Below, one piece after another: positions 17,737 to 26,008 of a stretch of DNA of 63,480 bases. Source of the DNA: Nitrospirota bacterium (GTDB lineage: Bacteria; Nitrospirota; Thermodesulfovibrionia; Thermodesulfovibrionales; UBA6898). The position numbers and the translations under genes are program-made. The DNA lies in assembly GCA_021811105.1 (NCBI GenBank), contig JAJZPM010000013.1, positions 1 through 63,480 on the forward strand. Reading direction: 5' to 3'. The stretch's first letter is position 1, and the number at the start of each line of letters is the position of its first letter. A model generated the notes under the pieces. It did no database searches. It was not told the DNA's origin and saw only the letters and a list, made by a program, of their open reading frames with translations.

Positions 17737-17937
17737 GGATATCCCCTTTTATAAGTAAGGCTGATGATCCTCCGAAAAAATTTAACCATAGACCCATCTC
17801 TCATGTCAAGGGAAAATTGCGGGAAGCAGGCGGCCGGAATGTGTCGGAATCAGTGGCCTGAATGGCCCGGAAGATCCGTATTCACTAGATAACTGGAAGT
17901 CATATCAACTGGAGGGTTTACCTGTCTTCATCGAAGA

Positions 17938-17946
17938 TGATACAAT
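17938..17946 (+). promoter_or_regulatory. extended -10 (TGA TACAAT) before radC
   Basis: TGATACAAT ends 10 bases before the ATG at 17957. A TTTACC at 17917-17922 could be the -35 box with an 18-base spacer. No ribosome site is visible, which fits a leaderless transcript. Confidence 0.5.
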
Positions 17947-17956
17947 CCCCTATCCC

Positions 17957-18649
17957 ATGGCATACAAAAGCATAAAGGACTGGCCCGAAGAAGAGAGGCC
18001 GAGGGAAAGGCTTCTCAGGCAAGGTCCCGGGAGCATGTCAGACGCGCAGCTGCTTGCGATACTGCTCAGGACCGGAGGGCAAGGCAAGAGCGCGATGGAC
18101 ATGGCAATCGAGCTTATCGACAAGTTCGGCGGCATCAGGAACATGGAACAGGCGTCTCCCTCAGAGTATTGCTCGGTAAAAGGTCTCGGAGAAGCAAAGG
18201 CCGCCCAGCTGAAGGCGGCGCTCGAATTGGGCAGGCGACTGCTGAGTGACTCCGGGAGCAAAGGCCCTGTCTTTTCTTCCGGGCAGGACGTCTATTCCTA
18301 TTTCTACCCGAAATTCGCCGGATTGAAAAAAGAAGTCTTTCACTGCGCCATGCTCGACGTGAAGAACAGGGTAGTAAGGGACGCAAAAATATCCGAAGGA
18401 ACACTCACTTCCTCCCTGATCCATCCCCGTGAGGCGTTCAGGGACGCCATAAAGGAATCGGCGGCCTCCGTCATATTCGCGCACAACCATCCCAGCGGAG
18501 ACCCCAGTCCGAGCCGCGACGATATCCTGATAACCGCAAAGCTCGAAACCGCCGGCGAGACCGTCGGAATCAGGGTCCTTGACCATATTATCATCGGCGA
18601 AGGTCAGTACGTGAGTATGCGGGAGAAGGGTTATTTGAAAGGCAAATGA
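17957..18649 (+). CDS. radC: RadC/YeeS family JAB1/MPN-fold protein
   Basis: This 230-residue protein has helix-hairpin-helix DNA-binding segments in the N-terminal half (KGLGEAKAAQLKAALELG). The MPN domain carries HNHPSGDPSPSRDD, whose His176 and His178 and the following Asp would bind zinc. RadC proteins are conserved, but the former link to DNA repair in E. coli is doubtful; a metalloprotease-like or nuclease role is possible. The gene opens a plus-strand run with purD 70 bases on, but that has its own -10-like TATAAT at 18652, so cotranscription is not certain. Confidence 0.9.
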   Translation: MAYKSIKDWPEEERPRERLLRQGPGSMSDAQLLAILLRTGGQGKSAMDMAIELIDKFGGIRNMEQASPSEYCSVKGLGEAKAAQLKAALELGRRLLSDSGSKGPVFSSGQDVYSYFYPKFAGLKKEVFHCAMLDVKNRVVRDAKISEGTLTSSLIHPREAFRDAIKESAASVIFAHNHPSGDPSPSRDDILITAKLETAGETVGIRVLDHIIIGEGQYVSMREKGYLKGK

Positions 18650-18719
18650 AGTATAATAATTCGCTCAGGGGACAAATATAAGTGCAGATTTTTTATCTGC
18701 CGAGGCGAGGTTATCATAT

Positions 18720-20003
18720 ATGAAAGTACTTGTCATAGGCGGAGGAGGCAGGGAGCACGCGATCGTGTGGAAGCTCTCGCAGAGCAAATCGGTCGACAAA
18801 ATCTACTGCTGCCCCGGGAACGCCGGCATCGCAGATATCGCCGAATGCATCAACGTAAACCAGGACGATTTCCGGTCGCTCCTTGATTTCGTGAAATACG
18901 AGTGGATCGACCTTACCATCGTCGGGCCGGAAGCCCCTCTTTCGAAGGGGATCGTCGACCTCTTCGAAAAAGAAGGCAGAAGAATTTTGGGGCCGACGAA
19001 GGCCGCCGCCCGGCTCGAATCGAGCAAGGTTTTTTCAAAAAAACTTATGCGGTCGCACGGCATCCCGACCGCTGACTACAGGGTCTTCACTTCCTACCTT
19101 CACGCCGAGGAATACGTAAAGTTCAAGGGCGCTCCGATTGTTCTCAAGGCTGACGGACTTGCCTCGGGCAAGGGGGTTTTCGTCGCCGCCTCGGTCGACG
19201 AAGCGATGGACGCCCTAAGACAAATTATGAAAGACAGGGTCTTCGGAGAGGCCGGGGACAGGGTATTGATAGAAGATTGTCTCCGGGGAGAAGAGGCCTC
19301 TTTCATGGCCTTTACTGACGGCAAGACAATCGTGCCTATGGTGAGCTCCCAGGACCACAAACGGATCTTCGACAACGATCAGGGACCGAACACCGGCGGC
19401 ATGGGGGCGTACAGTCCTGCGCCGGTCATCACGGAGGAACTCCAGGCCGTCGTGATGGAGAAGGTCATGAAGCAGACAGTCAGGGCGCTGAAGGCCGAAG
19501 GGATAACGTACAAGGGGATATTGTACGCAGGCCTTATGATCGACAAGGGCAAACCTTACGTGCTCGAATTCAACTGCCGGTTCGGGGACCCTGAAACACA
19601 GCCGGTCCTCTCGAGGCTGGAGTCGGACCTTATGGAGGTTGCGATGGCGGTAACGGATGAAAAGCTTTCGGAGATCAGGGTCGAATGGAAGAAAGACCCT
19701 TCGGTATGTGTAGTGCTCTCTTCGGAAGGGTATCCGGGAAAATACAGGAAAGGGGACGCGATCACCGGTATCGACGCTGCGAACAGGCTGGAGGGCGTGC
19801 ACGTATTCCACGCAGGGACCGCCTTCAAAGACAGCGATACCGTAACCTCAGGCGGAAGGGTGCTCGGCGTGACTGCCACAGGGAGCACGATCGCCGCAGC
19901 CAAGAAGAGGGCTTACGAAGCCGTCGAAAAGATACATTTCAGGGGCATGCACTACAGAAAGGACATCGCCGGCAGGGCGTTGCAAAGGGAGAGTGAAAAA
20001 TAG
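18720..20003 (+). CDS. purD: phosphoribosylamine-glycine ligase
   Basis: This 427-residue ATP-grasp enzyme joins phosphoribosylamine and glycine in step two of purine synthesis. It starts KVLVIGGGGREHAIVWKL, the family N-terminal nucleotide-fold motif. It contains the glycine-rich ATP-grasp loop (VLKADGLASGKGVFVA) and the metal-binding FNCRFGDPETQPVLSRL. The length is normal. GAGG at 18706-18709 serves as ribosome site. It is followed 42 bases later by purE. A small 6-bp hairpin (GCAGAT...ATCTGC, 18684-18700) lies in the leader. Confidence 0.97.
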   Translation: MKVLVIGGGGREHAIVWKLSQSKSVDKIYCCPGNAGIADIAECINVNQDDFRSLLDFVKYEWIDLTIVGPEAPLSKGIVDLFEKEGRRILGPTKAAARLESSKVFSKKLMRSHGIPTADYRVFTSYLHAEEYVKFKGAPIVLKADGLASGKGVFVAASVDEAMDALRQIMKDRVFGEAGDRVLIEDCLRGEEASFMAFTDGKTIVPMVSSQDHKRIFDNDQGPNTGGMGAYSPAPVITEELQAVVMEKVMKQTVRALKAEGITYKGILYAGLMIDKGKPYVLEFNCRFGDPETQPVLSRLESDLMEVAMAVTDEKLSEIRVEWKKDPSVCVVLSSEGYPGKYRKGDAITGIDAANRLEGVHVFHAGTAFKDSDTVTSGGRVLGVTATGSTIAAAKKRAYEAVEKIHFRGMHYRKDIAGRALQRESEK

Positions 20004-20045
20004 TAAGGACATGGAGCGGACGCGGACAATAGTCGGAGGGACGAT

Positions 20046-20543
20046 ATGAAACCGAAGGTATTGATACTCATGGGAAGCGATTCGGACCTGCCGGTGATGG
20101 AGGAGACGGCAAAAACGCTTGACTCATTCGGCATATCCTGCCGCATGACGGTCGCCTCTGCCCACAGGACGCCCGAACTCACGCTGAAGCTAGTGAAAGA
20201 AGCCGAAAAAGACGGCGTCGAAGTCATCATCGCAGGCGCGGGCATGGCTGCCCACCTCCCGGGGGTCGTCGCCTCTCATACGGTGCTGCCGGTAATCGGT
20301 GTGCCCCTTGATGCGTCGCCGCTCAAGGGAATGGACGCGCTCCTCAGCATGGTCCAGATGCCGCCCGGCATTCCCGTCGCCACGGTGGCGCTCGGGAAGG
20401 CGGGCGCGAAGAACGCCGCTATACTCGCGGCCCGGATCATGGCGGGAAAAAATCCGGCCCTCACAAGAAAACTCCTCGCCCATAAAAAAGAGATGGCTAA
20501 AGAGGTGGAAGAAAGGGCCGCCAGGCTCACAAAAAGAAGTTAA
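20046..20543 (+). CDS. purE: 5-(carboxyamino)imidazole ribonucleotide mutase
   Basis: This 165-residue class I PurE moves the carboxyl group of N5-CAIR to form CAIR in purine synthesis. It shows GSDSDLPVMEETAKTLDSFG, then SAHRTPE, with the catalytic His, and a GAGMAAHLPGVVAS loop. A GGAGGG ribosome site precedes the ATG. No purK is present here, but class I enzymes normally need it. The stop codon overlaps the next ATG by one base (TAATG). Confidence 0.96.
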   Translation: MKPKVLILMGSDSDLPVMEETAKTLDSFGISCRMTVASAHRTPELTLKLVKEAEKDGVEVIIAGAGMAAHLPGVVASHTVLPVIGVPLDASPLKGMDALLSMVQMPPGIPVATVALGKAGAKNAAILAARIMAGKNPALTRKLLAHKKEMAKEVEERAARLTKRS

Positions 20544-21388
20544 TGCGTACCCACATAGACTGCTTCCCCTGTTTCCTCAGGCAGACAACGATCGCCCTGG
20601 CGCAATTTTCGGACAATCACGCCCTGCGCGAGGAAGTGATCAAAGAGGTGCTCCCTGTCATGCAGCGTGCGGACACCGACAGATCGCCCGCCTATACAAC
20701 GACCTTCATTCACCGTCTCATCCGGAAGAAGTTGGGGCAGGACCCCTTCAAGAAGATAAAAAACGCATATAACACCCTTGCGATGGGACTTTATGCGGAG
20801 CTGAAAACCAGGATAAGACGGTCGGTGGACCCTTTATGGACTGCAGCGAGGCTTGCCGTCTCCGGCAATGTGATCGATTTCGGGATATATACTTCGATCG
20901 ATATCGAAAGCTCGATACTCCGCTCTCTTGAAGAGCATATCGCGGTCGACGATTATGAGATGTTCAGGGAGGACCTGGAACGGTCAGAGGAGATACTCTA
21001 CCTGCTCGACAACGCAGGTGAGATAGTCTTTGACAGGCTTCTTATCGAGGAACTTGCCGCGATGGGGAAAAAAGTCAGGGCCGTAGTGAAAGGCTCGGCC
21101 GTGCTCAATGACGTGACGGCCGAAGACGCCAGGCAGACCGGGCTGCAGGACGTCTGCGAGGTGATCGACAACGGATCCGACGCTATCGGCACGATCCTCG
21201 AATGGGCCTCCCCTGAGTTTAGGGCGCACTACGCCGGGGCAGAACTCGTCATCAGCAAAGGGCAGGGGAATTTCGAGACCCTCACCGGAAACGGAAAGAA
21301 GACGTACTTCCTCTTTCAGTCCAAATGTGATGTGGTCTCTAAAGAACTAGGCCTTTCACCCGGATCGATGCTGCTCAAGAAATCCTGA
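20543..21388 (+). CDS. DUF89 family phosphatase-like protein (ARMT1-like)
   Basis: This 281-residue protein starts MRTHIDCFPCFLRQT, the Cys-x-x-Cys-containing opening of prokaryotic DUF89. It contains ILYLLDNAGEIVFDRLLIEE, whose Asp-Asn is the metal-binding site of the fold, followed by KGSAVLNDVTAEDA. Family members are metal-dependent phosphatases that act on phosphorylated sugars or damaged metabolites, mostly characterised in eukaryotes and archaea. The one-base stop-start overlap with purE means tight coupling. A house-cleaning role on phosphoribosyl intermediates is my inference. Confidence 0.85.
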   Translation: MRTHIDCFPCFLRQTTIALAQFSDNHALREEVIKEVLPVMQRADTDRSPAYTTTFIHRLIRKKLGQDPFKKIKNAYNTLAMGLYAELKTRIRRSVDPLWTAARLAVSGNVIDFGIYTSIDIESSILRSLEEHIAVDDYEMFREDLERSEEILYLLDNAGEIVFDRLLIEELAAMGKKVRAVVKGSAVLNDVTAEDARQTGLQDVCEVIDNGSDAIGTILEWASPEFRAHYAGAELVISKGQGNFETLTGNGKKTYFLFQSKCDVVSKELGLSPGSMLLKKS

Positions 21389-21430
21389 ATCGGCTGGATA
21401 GATAATGGATCAGAAATAAAAGATAGACGA

Positions 21431-21745
21431 TTATCTCCTTGGTCCCCGTGTCCCCGGTCCCCTTCTTTCCCTGAAACCGCCCTGTTCCCTTCTCTCCTGC
21501 GGTTTTGCCTCGTTGACGACAATCGATCTGTCCATAAAGGGCTTTCCGTTAAACAGGTCAATCGCCTTCTTGCCGTCTTCCTCGGACGCCATCTCGACAA
21601 AGCCGAACCCCCTGAGCCTGCCGGTGGCATTGTCCTTGATAAGCTTCACGGACAGCACCTCTCCTGCCTGCGCAAAGAGTTCGCGGAGATCATCCTCTGT
21701 CGCCTTGAACGAGATGTTCCCAACGTAGAGTCTCATCGTACCCAT
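21431..21745 (-). CDS. RRM-type RNA-binding protein
   Basis: The ATG at 21745 has AAGGAGGA upstream and gives 104 residues. It holds a single RNA recognition motif with RNP2 (LYVGNISF, about residues 5-12) and RNP1 (RGFGFVEM, about 43-50). The C-terminus is Arg/Gly-rich, like eukaryotic and cyanobacterial glycine-rich RNA-binding proteins. Such proteins often act in cold adaptation or mRNA localisation. It is a single gene, convergent with the DUF89 gene and divergent from the Sua5-type gene. Confidence 0.93.
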   Translation of the reverse strand: MGTMRLYVGNISFKATEDDLRELFAQAGEVLSVKLIKDNATGRLRGFGFVEMASEEDGKKAIDLFNGKPFMDRSIVVNEAKPQERREQGGFRERRGPGTRGPRR

Positions 21746-21888
21746 TCTTCCTCCTTGAGTTTTCACTGCCCCGCACGGCCAGAAACCGCAGGGGATAGCC
21801 TAAATATACTTATCCTTTTGGGCTTTGTCAAGAAATAAATAACAGTCTTTCTAAAGAAAATATTACTATGCTACTATGTTGTATATTT

Positions 21889-22539
21889 ATGCGCGTGATA
21901 AAGATTTTGGACAAAAACACGACTGACGCGTTGGCCGCGGCTGCAGGGGTAATCAGAGGGGGAGGCATCGTCGCTTTTCCCACGGAGACCCACTACGGAC
22001 TCGGAGCGGCGTATCACGATGTCGCTGCGCTAAAAAAACTCTTCGCGCTCAAGCGCCGTCCTGAAGAAAAACCCGTACCGCTGATAGCCGGAAACGAGAA
22101 GGCACTGGGAATCGTTGCGCGACAACTCGATGACCGGGCCGTCAGCATCATCAAGCGGTTCTGGCCCGGTCCCCTGACCCTTCTTCTTCCGGCAAGGGCG
22201 GGACTTCCCCGCCTTTTGACCGCCGGCACCGGCACTGTTGCGGTGAGGATGCCCGGCAAGTCGTTCGCCCTTGAGCTTGCCCGCACACTCGAATTCCCCA
22301 TTACCGCTACGAGCGCTAACATCTCCGGAAGCCCCCCGGCCGATGATGCAGCCGGAGTGACGGGGTATTTCGGCGAAGGACTCGATCTGCTCGTAGACGG
22401 GGGCAGGACACCGGGCGGCCCCCCTTCGACGATCATCAGGCTTTCAGGCGAAACGATCATCCTGGTGAGGCAGGGACAGATACCGTTTGATGCGATACTT
22501 GCTGCGATGAAAACAGCCGCGGGCAAAAAAGATCAATAG
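21889..22539 (+). CDS. L-threonylcarbamoyladenylate synthase (Sua5/YrdC/YciO family)
   Basis: The ATG at 21889 gives 216 residues. The YrdC fold is shown by FPTETHYGLGAAY, the KRRPEEKPVPLIAG segment with the KxR...K nucleotide-binding pattern, and PITATSANISG. The enzyme makes threonylcarbamoyl-AMP for the t6A modification of tRNA. It lacks the extra C-terminal Sua5 domain. An in-frame ATG seven codons upstream is less likely because it sits inside a TACTAT -10-like stretch. Confidence 0.88.
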   Translation: MRVIKILDKNTTDALAAAAGVIRGGGIVAFPTETHYGLGAAYHDVAALKKLFALKRRPEEKPVPLIAGNEKALGIVARQLDDRAVSIIKRFWPGPLTLLLPARAGLPRLLTAGTGTVAVRMPGKSFALELARTLEFPITATSANISGSPPADDAAGVTGYFGEGLDLLVDGGRTPGGPPSTIIRLSGETIILVRQGQIPFDAILAAMKTAAGKKDQ

Positions 22540-22618
22540 TGAGAGGCGCACCGATCACGCAGTGTGCCGCAACCGCGCAGGCATGATTTCACGGAAGCCC
22601 TGAAGGCAGGAGGGTATT

Positions 22619-23197
22619 CTACAGTCGGCCGGTCTCCCGATATCCCCGGACGTACATTTTGAGCGCGCGCAGTATAAGCCAGTTCAGGGAAACGCCGTTG
22701 TCCGATGCTATGCTGATCAGCCCGTCAATCACATCTTTCCCTATCGTAGGCTGCTGGGAGAGGTCGCTCTTCTTCGGTCCTGCCGCATGATCCGGCACTG
22801 CGGGCCCCTCATTGTCTGGCGACCTTTTCATGTGCTCGTCCCTCAGAAGTCCCACAAGGCCGGAGACATCACCATCCCGGACCGCCTTGAGCACTTCTTC
22901 CGGCGGCTGAGGAACGGAACCGGACGAATTCCCGGCAGCGGACGCTTCCGCGTTATCCGAAGGTTTGGCGAAAGAGGAGATGCCGGTCATGCCCATCAGC
23001 ATCGACACGAGCGCTCTGGGGTACTCGCCGTCCGGGATCTTTTCCCCGAAAAGCTCTTCCAGCCTGCCCTCTGCAGCCGCCCTGGCAATATCGTCCGCCA
23101 TGAGCGGAGACGTCTCCTCGTCTTCGAAACGCTTCCTGCGGCCGAAGGCTGAAGTCTCATGCTCCGGCAAAGGCCTATCACTTTCTCTCTCAGACAT
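22619..23197 (-). CDS. hypothetical protein
   Basis: This 192-residue protein is hydrophilic and without signal peptide or membrane segment. The N-terminal two thirds are rich in Glu, Asp, Ser and Pro and probably disordered. The last 45 residues (IGKDVIDGLISIASDNGVSL and onward) look like a folded helical domain, possibly a small nucleic-acid-binding helix-turn-helix. I do not recognise a family. It stands alone on the minus strand downstream of a substrate-binding gene. Confidence 0.55.
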   Translation of the reverse strand: MSERESDRPLPEHETSAFGRRKRFEDEETSPLMADDIARAAAEGRLEELFGEKIPDGEYPRALVSMLMGMTGISSFAKPSDNAEASAAGNSSGSVPQPPEEVLKAVRDGDVSGLVGLLRDEHMKRSPDNEGPAVPDHAAGPKKSDLSQQPTIGKDVIDGLISIASDNGVSLNWLILRALKMYVRGYRETGRL

Positions 23198-23319
23198 CTT
23201 CTATTCCCCTTTATCCACTATAACACAGTTTCAGATATCAGGGGAAAAAAATCCTCTTTCCCGAGTGATGGGGTCCGGTGCATAATAGCCATAGGTAAAA
23301 AGCAGGAGACTGACGGGCG

Positions 23320-24261
23320 TTAAGCACGGATCCCTTCATTGTAGTGGTCTTTACCGGGATGTGTCTTTCTGATAAGAGAAAGGTCGAAGATCTCGGATGA
23401 GGAAAGCCTCCGCCCGATATACCCGAGCCTCTTCAATATCTCAACAAACTCCATTGTCGAGGTGATGTAGTCGCCGGTAATCTGGGCACAGTATTTCGGA
23501 GAAACCCTCAAGGTGTCGAGGACAAATTCCTCATCGATAAAACCGACATAGGCCGAGATGAGCTTCGCGGCCTCTGCAGGCCTCTCCCTGAAAAAGGCAG
23601 TTGCCTGTTCATGCAGGAGCAGGAACTGCTCCACGATATGCCCTTCCTTCTTCAGAAGTCCCTTGTCGGCGAGAATGCCATAGCTCGGGTTGAAAGGCCA
23701 GAGCAGGGAGGGAGGGTACAGGATCTTCCCTCCCGCGTATTTCCTCACCGCAACCGCGAGCGCCGGCGTGCCTACCGCTGCGGCAACTTCTCCCCTTACC
23801 AGCGCCTCCAGGACCTGATCGGCCCATGCTAAATTCACGACCCGGACCTCGTCTTCCAGACCGAAACGCTCAAGGCATTCGCGCAGAATCACATCGTGGA
23901 TAGAGCCTTTCCCGGGCACACCCACCCCGCGTCCCGAAAATTGCCCGAGGATTTCGCCAAGCTCAGACGTGTCTGGTGTTCCCCTGTATTTTTCCCCGGC
24001 GCTTATTACCGTGCCTTCGATGTGGCCTCCGGCTATGCAGACTATCCCGACACCCCGGCCCATCCCGATAATGGCAGGCGGCAGGCCGACATAAGCAAGA
24101 TCGAGCTCCCCCTTTTCGAATGCATCCACGATCGCAGGGCCCGTACCGAATAATCTCCATTCGACTGCAGTCCCCAGTTCACCCGAGAGATTGCCCCCGG
24201 CCATCAAGAGAACGGCGGTGTGATAAAAGGTCGAGAGATGCCCCACTCTGAGTTTTTTCAA
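23320..24261 (-). CDS. NMT1-like periplasmic-binding-fold protein without signal peptide
   Basis: About 313 residues from a TTG at 24261, chosen because it lies 7 bases past the stop of the upstream gene with a TGAGGG before it. A longer upstream frame would merely shadow that gene. The start (KKLRVGHLSTFYHTAVLLMA) and the GELDLAYVGLPPAIIGMGRG segment match the two-domain fold of ABC nitrate/sulfonate/thiamine-precursor-binding proteins (NMT1/SsuA-like). It lacks a signal peptide, so it may act in the cytoplasm. No permease or ATPase gene is adjacent. The ligand is unknown. Confidence 0.65.
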   Translation of the reverse strand: MKKLRVGHLSTFYHTAVLLMAGGNLSGELGTAVEWRLFGTGPAIVDAFEKGELDLAYVGLPPAIIGMGRGVGIVCIAGGHIEGTVISAGEKYRGTPDTSELGEILGQFSGRGVGVPGKGSIHDVILRECLERFGLEDEVRVVNLAWADQVLEALVRGEVAAAVGTPALAVAVRKYAGGKILYPPSLLWPFNPSYGILADKGLLKKEGHIVEQFLLLHEQATAFFRERPAEAAKLISAYVGFIDEEFVLDTLRVSPKYCAQITGDYITSTMEFVEILKRLGYIGRRLSSSEIFDLSLIRKTHPGKDHYNEGIRA

Positions 24262-24268
24262 AAAACCC

Positions 24269-24745
24269 TCAGCCCTGCCACCTCGTCTTTTGGACGCCGA
24301 CCGATTCGAGAAGCTCCGACGCCTCCTGCAAAGAATTCCTGATTTTCTCGTCCACGGGGTGCCCGAAATTCTCCTGATCAAATACGGGAATATGGACGGT
24401 AACATCCGGCCTCATCTTCCTTTCGTGGGAATACGACAATGTCGCGGGGTCGGCCGCGACCGCTGCGCACATATGGTGAGGATCGCAGGTGAAAGTAAGG
24501 CTTTCCGCGAGTCTCCTGAGATCGCGCTCGACTTCGAGATATTCTTCAGAATCCGGGGTTGCGTCACCGACGCCCGGCGGAAGGGTACCGTACAGGGTGA
24601 GCCGAAATCCGATCTGCACCATCGCGCCCTTCTTGTCGGGAATATAGTAGGGCTCGGTGTCGTAGCATATCCTCCGCCTGACGACCATCTTCCGAAGTTC
24701 CGCGTCGCTTTCGAACCGACCCTTTATGTCGAGTTTCCGCTCCAT
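24269..24745 (-). CDS. conserved-looking hypothetical protein, paired with the binding-fold gene
   Basis: This 158-residue soluble protein has no recognised family. It has an acidic centre and two segments that look structured: TCDPHHMCAAVAADPATLSY near residue 90 and DVTVHIPVFDQENFGHPVDE near 115. The clustered His, Asp and Cys could bind a metal. It ends 7 bases before the TTG of the NMT1-like gene, so the two are cotranscribed and probably act together. The ATG at 24745 has no good ribosome site. Confidence 0.5.
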   Translation of the reverse strand: MERKLDIKGRFESDAELRKMVVRRRICYDTEPYYIPDKKGAMVQIGFRLTLYGTLPPGVGDATPDSEEYLEVERDLRRLAESLTFTCDPHHMCAAVAADPATLSYSHERKMRPDVTVHIPVFDQENFGHPVDEKIRNSLQEASELLESVGVQKTRWQG

Positions 24746-24779
24746 GGTACGTGGGAGACAATCCTCGCAGGCGGGAGCC

Positions 24780-25358
24780 CTACACGGCTGCTTTTTTCAT
24801 CTTCCCGAAGGACGTCAGCAGGAAATCGTATTTATGCTTGAGGTCGACGATCGATCTGAGCAGGACCGCATACAGAGGGTTCAGCCGCAGATAAGGTTTG
24901 AGGGTATTGGCCATTTTCACCAGGTGAGATTCGCAGTCCTCGACGAAACTCGAAGTGCGGTCCTGGAGGGTCTCGTCATAGGTGTAAAAGATCTCAAGGA
25001 ATATATCCGTGATAAGACAGAACTCGTTCAGGATCGTCTGCGAAATTGCCTCTTCCTGGCTGATCCGCTTCTTCCTCAGCCTGCGCATGAACTCGACATG
25101 CTCGGACTGTATGTTCTTGAGCTGCTTAATAATAACTTTGAGGTCTTCGGGATTTCTGTTGAAGAGGTTTTTGTATACAAATGTCCTCGAGATTTTCTTC
25201 CAGTGCTTCAGGTGGTTCTTCTTCCATTCAGCCATGTCGCCCCAGAAAGCGACAAGACCCTTATCGAAATCTTCCCGCTTCGAAAAGGTAGTATACGTCT
25301 CGAACGCCAGTTCATCCAGGCGTCTCCCCATATCGATAATTTCCTTGATCTCTTTCAT
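24780..25358 (-). CDS. helical ferritin-like hypothetical protein
   Basis: This 192-residue all-helical protein has an N-terminal ELAFETYTTFSKREDF helix followed by AEWKKNHLKHWKKI. The spacing of Glu and Glu-x-x-x-x-His resembles rubrerythrin/ferritin-like helix pairs. The second half also has Glu and His (EHVEFMRRL, ESHLVKMANT) that could finish a four-helix di-iron site, but the exact EExxH pattern is not clear. It could equally be a metal-free helical bundle. GAGGAC precedes the ATG. It lies upstream of the hypothetical/NMT1-like pair on the same strand. Confidence 0.5.
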   Translation of the reverse strand: MKEIKEIIDMGRRLDELAFETYTTFSKREDFDKGLVAFWGDMAEWKKNHLKHWKKISRTFVYKNLFNRNPEDLKVIIKQLKNIQSEHVEFMRRLRKKRISQEEAISQTILNEFCLITDIFLEIFYTYDETLQDRTSSFVEDCESHLVKMANTLKPYLRLNPLYAVLLRSIVDLKHKYDFLLTSFGKMKKAAV

Positions 25359-25651
25359 TGTCCTCTTCCGGCCTCTCTCATGAGAAAGCTTATATCATAC
25401 AACTTATTTATCAAGATTACCATATTATCCGGAAAAAATATATTACAATTTTTCAGGCCGGGCAAGCCCTTATTCCTGCTCTTTTTTCCGCACGGCATCT
25501 GCCGCCGCCCCCCTCCCTGTCAGGGAAAGTTTCCTCCGGGAGGAAACGGTTCCTGTCCGGGAAATTCCTACAGTTGGATCGACAAATATCCTACAGAAAA
25601 AACAGACATAGTCCGATTCACCTGGTGGCCGTTTCAGGATAAATTATATCA

Positions 25652-25903
25652 TTAGTATCTGTTCGGAAATATTCTGTCGAGGAGATTTTTATGGTCTGCC
25701 GCTTTTTTTTTCGGGAAATATCTTCTCTCTTGTAATGCCGGACGGCGGGCATACATGCCGAGCGACTTCGAGATGCGCGAGTACTGCAGAAGCAGCCGCC
25801 ACAAGATATGCCCGTTATACGTAAAGACTGCAATGACCGTCAGGACCGCCGCAGGCGCCAGAGCCACATTTGCCCACCCCGGGACGGCGCTGGGAGAGGA
25901 CAC
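25652..25903 (-). CDS. small membrane protein downstream of the PKS, possibly frameshifted
   Basis: A GTG-started frame of 83 residues contains one strong membrane helix (VALAPAAVLTVIAVF) and then a basic tail ending in Arg-Tyr. Upstream, a second frame from GTG 25988 reads KPPKADISESGALSYETESS and reaches a Cys-Val at the point where the first frame begins; joining them needs one frameshift near 25900. The joined protein would be about 112 residues. A perfect AAGGAGG sits at 26008-26002, right after the megasynthase stop codon, and clearly serves a gene placed here. It would be the second gene of the PKS operon. The function is unknown. Confidence 0.45.
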   Translation of the reverse strand: MSSPSAVPGWANVALAPAAVLTVIAVFTYNGHILWRLLLQYSRISKSLGMYARRPALQERRYFPKKKAADHKNLLDRIFPNRY

Positions 25904-26001
25904 AGTTGAAGAGCTTTCTCATATTCGATGATTCAGTTTCATAAGACAAAGCGCCGCTCTCACTGATATCCGCCTTTGGTGGTTTCACGATTTCATGGCC
26001 G

Positions 26002-26008
26002 CCTCCTT
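26002..26008 (-). promoter_or_regulatory. perfect ribosome site AAGGAGG right after the PKS stop
   Basis: AAGGAGG overlaps the PKS stop codon (TAAGGAGG) and lies 5 bases before an ATG at 25996. That ATG opens only a three-codon frame (Met-Lys-Ser-stop). The next possible start is a GTG at 25988, 13 bases from the site. This mismatch between a strong site and a tiny frame supports damage in the following gene. Confidence 0.7.

Noticed and set aside
23320-24405. Longer start (24405) for the NMT1-like gene
   Set aside because: The added residues are Arg/Ser-rich and only mirror the upstream gene in another frame; TTG 24261 fits the spacing and the family start.
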